This document shows positions 56,915 through 57,861 of a stretch of 57,861 bases of DNA, in pieces. Below the pieces are notes generated by a model. The model searched no databases. It was not told where the DNA came from and worked only from the letters and a program-made list of their open reading frames with translations. How positions within the stretch are numbered: position 1 is the first letter of the stretch; each line of letters begins with the position of its first letter. Position numbers and translations under genes: made by a program. This stretch comes from Ferruginibacter sp. (GTDB lineage: Bacteria > Bacteroidota > Bacteroidia > Chitinophagales > Chitinophagaceae), in NCBI GenBank assembly GCA_025352695.1, contig JANXSK010000067.1, forward strand, positions 1-57,861, given 5' to 3'.

Positions 56915-57861
56915 ATGAATCAAAAATATCTTCCAGGTAAACTTGCTGCATTTTCCATTTTCAAATTTCCCCATTTTCAAAATTTCAAATTAAAAAGTAT
57001 TGTGCTACGGCTATTTATATTTAGCATATTAGCAAATCAGCAAATCAGCACATTAGCACAGGATTCTTCACACATAAGAATTTCCTTACTAACCTGCACT
57101 CCGGGGGACGAACTGTATTCTACTTTTGGCCATAGTGCCATTCGAATAACGGATACCAGTAGCCGCTCAGATATCGTTTTTAATTTTGGTACTTTTAATT
57201 TTGACGACCCTGGTTTTTATATAAAGTTTATCAGGGGTAAATTATTATACTTTGTATCCACCGCAGATTTTGATTCGTTTAAAAACGAATACCAAACTAC
57301 CAATAGAGGTATGACCGAGCAGATATTAAATTTAAGTGCAACAGAAAAAATAGCACTTGAAGATTTTTTATACACCAATGCAAAAGAAGAAAACAAGTTT
57401 TATAAGTATGATTTTTTTCTGGACAATTGCACCACAAGACTTCGGGATATTATTGTAAAATACAAAACCAATTACCCTGCGTTTAAACCGGTAATGCCCA
57501 AAGGCACCAGGTTTAGACAGGCCATACATGAATACCTTGATAAAAATGGAAAATACTGGAGCAAACTGGGCATTGATCTTTTATTGGGTGCCCCTACAGA
57601 CGCTATAATGACAACCAGCCAGTCTCAATTTTTACCAGATAATTTAATGAAAGCTTTAGACAGCAGCAATCAAGATCATCAATTGGTGGTTAGTAATAAT
57701 CAACTATATCCTTTTACCGCAAGCAATAATAAACAGTCGTTCTTTACGCCAATGATTGTTTTTTCAATCTTATTGATATTGGCCGTATTAATCAGTTTTT
57801 CTGCCAATAAAAAGGCAATTACATTTTTAAATGGGTTTGATGGATTATTGTTTTTTTTAAC
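56915..57861 (+). CDS. DUF4105 (Lnb-type N-terminal) protein, partial
   Basis: The frame runs from ATG 56915 for 315 codons and off the right edge without a stop. A signal peptide (SIVLRLFIFSILANQQISTLAQ) ends at about residue 48. The mature part matches DUF4105, the N-terminal domain of Lnb-like periplasmic proteins: LLTCTPGDELYSTFGHSAIRITD, FNFGTFNFDDPGFYIKFIRGKL, FLDNCTTRLRDII. Gly-His and Cys residues in these motifs suggest a cysteine-protease or amidase-like fold. A membrane segment begins near residue 275. The start region overlaps low-complexity repeats, so the exact start is less certain. Confidence 0.85.
   Translation, partial: MNQKYLPGKLAAFSIFKFPHFQNFKLKSIVLRLFIFSILANQQISTLAQDSSHIRISLLTCTPGDELYSTFGHSAIRITDTSSRSDIVFNFGTFNFDDPGFYIKFIRGKLLYFVSTADFDSFKNEYQTTNRGMTEQILNLSATEKIALEDFLYTNAKEENKFYKYDFFLDNCTTRLRDIIVKYKTNYPAFKPVMPKGTRFRQAIHEYLDKNGKYWSKLGIDLLLGAPTDAIMTTSQSQFLPDNLMKALDSSNQDHQLVVSNNQLYPFTASNNKQSFFTPMIVFSILLILAVLISFSANKKAITFLNGFDGLLFFL
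56951..56991 (+). repeat. CCATTTTCAAATTTCC-type repeats at the DUF4105 gene start
   Basis: Two and a half imperfect copies of a C-rich/A-T word (CCATTTTCAAATTT) at 56951-56991 in the first codons. From memory, this is a typical low-complexity word of Bacteroidota intergenic DNA. Confidence 0.5.
57021..57060 (+). repeat. Five tandem 8-bp units TYAGCANA in the DUF4105 signal peptide
   Basis: Five consecutive octamers: TTAGCATA, TTAGCAAA, TCAGCAAA, TCAGCACA, TTAGCACA. They encode the end of the signal peptide hydrophobic core and the cleavage region (ILANQQISTLAQ). Confidence 0.85.

Noticed and set aside
56645..56918. Small ORFs after guaB
   Set aside because: They run over repeat words and hairpins; their product is the usual artefact of translating CTGAGC..GTCGAAG-type repeats.

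Overview
The window is chromosomal DNA from an AT-rich member of the Bacteroidota, most likely family Chitinophagaceae (inferred; no rRNA is present to confirm it). Supporting signs are a SusC/SusD pair, a Porin_10-type porin, type IX secretion-like proteins (a PorE-type and a SprE/PorW-type protein), DUF3810, DUF177 and DUF4105 proteins, a Cys-less L32, and promoters of the TTTG / TAnnTTTG class. I see no rRNA, tRNA, CRISPR array, prophage or insertion sequence. Most of the window is ordinary core genome.

Layout, left to right. 1-1353: the edge of an unknown gene directly behind a BCS1-like AAA ATPase gene (both minus). 1581-5169: TlpA-type thioredoxin, large porin, purine nucleoside phosphorylase. 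5464-6675: sucC with a clear terminator. 6910-8636: PQQ-type sugar dehydrogenase plus cytochrome c operon. 8891-11077: penicillin-acylase-family amidase, followed by a 95-bp fold-back repeat and then a GH1 beta-glucosidase pseudogene with at least seven lesions (11204-12587). 12931-14862: sodium:solute symporter. 14993-17175: fasciclin protein, RskA-like anti-sigma factor and ECF sigma factor; the two regulators both begin with TTG. 17255-19818: VOC protein, SprT-like protein, small membrane protein, bactofilin and a membrane protein resembling the N-terminus of M23 peptidases. 19919-25526: SprE/PorW-like TPR protein and PBP1A. 25649-28533: phosphopantetheinyl transferase, dcd, TspO, DUF3810. 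28649-30475: DUF177-rpmF-plsX. 30500-33629: outer-membrane protein, threonine dehydrogenase, kdsA, a possible broken small ORF, PspC. 33794-41694: aconitase, DUF4412-like protein, yidC, rplY, prs, radC, DUF3467. 41932-46984: small lipoprotein, SusD and SusC. 47115-50122: helix-hairpin-helix barrel protein plus PorV/PorQ-like barrel. 50142-56715: folD, queE, PorE-like protein, dprA, guaB. 56915-end: partial DUF4105 protein.

Functional themes: central metabolism (sucC, acn, guaB, folD, prs, PNP, dcd), envelope building (kdsA, PBP1A, YidC, bactofilin, plsX), and several outer-membrane or type IX secretion components. No complete undescribed system is evident. The most unusual items are the 8-bp tandem repeat that encodes the end of the DUF4105 signal peptide, the heavily mutated GH1 gene beside an intact symporter, the TTG-started sigma/anti-sigma pair with a fasciclin gene, promoters abutting the guaB and folD start codons, the uncharacterised two-barrel outer-membrane operon, and the AAA ATPase with an unknown partner cut off by the window edge.
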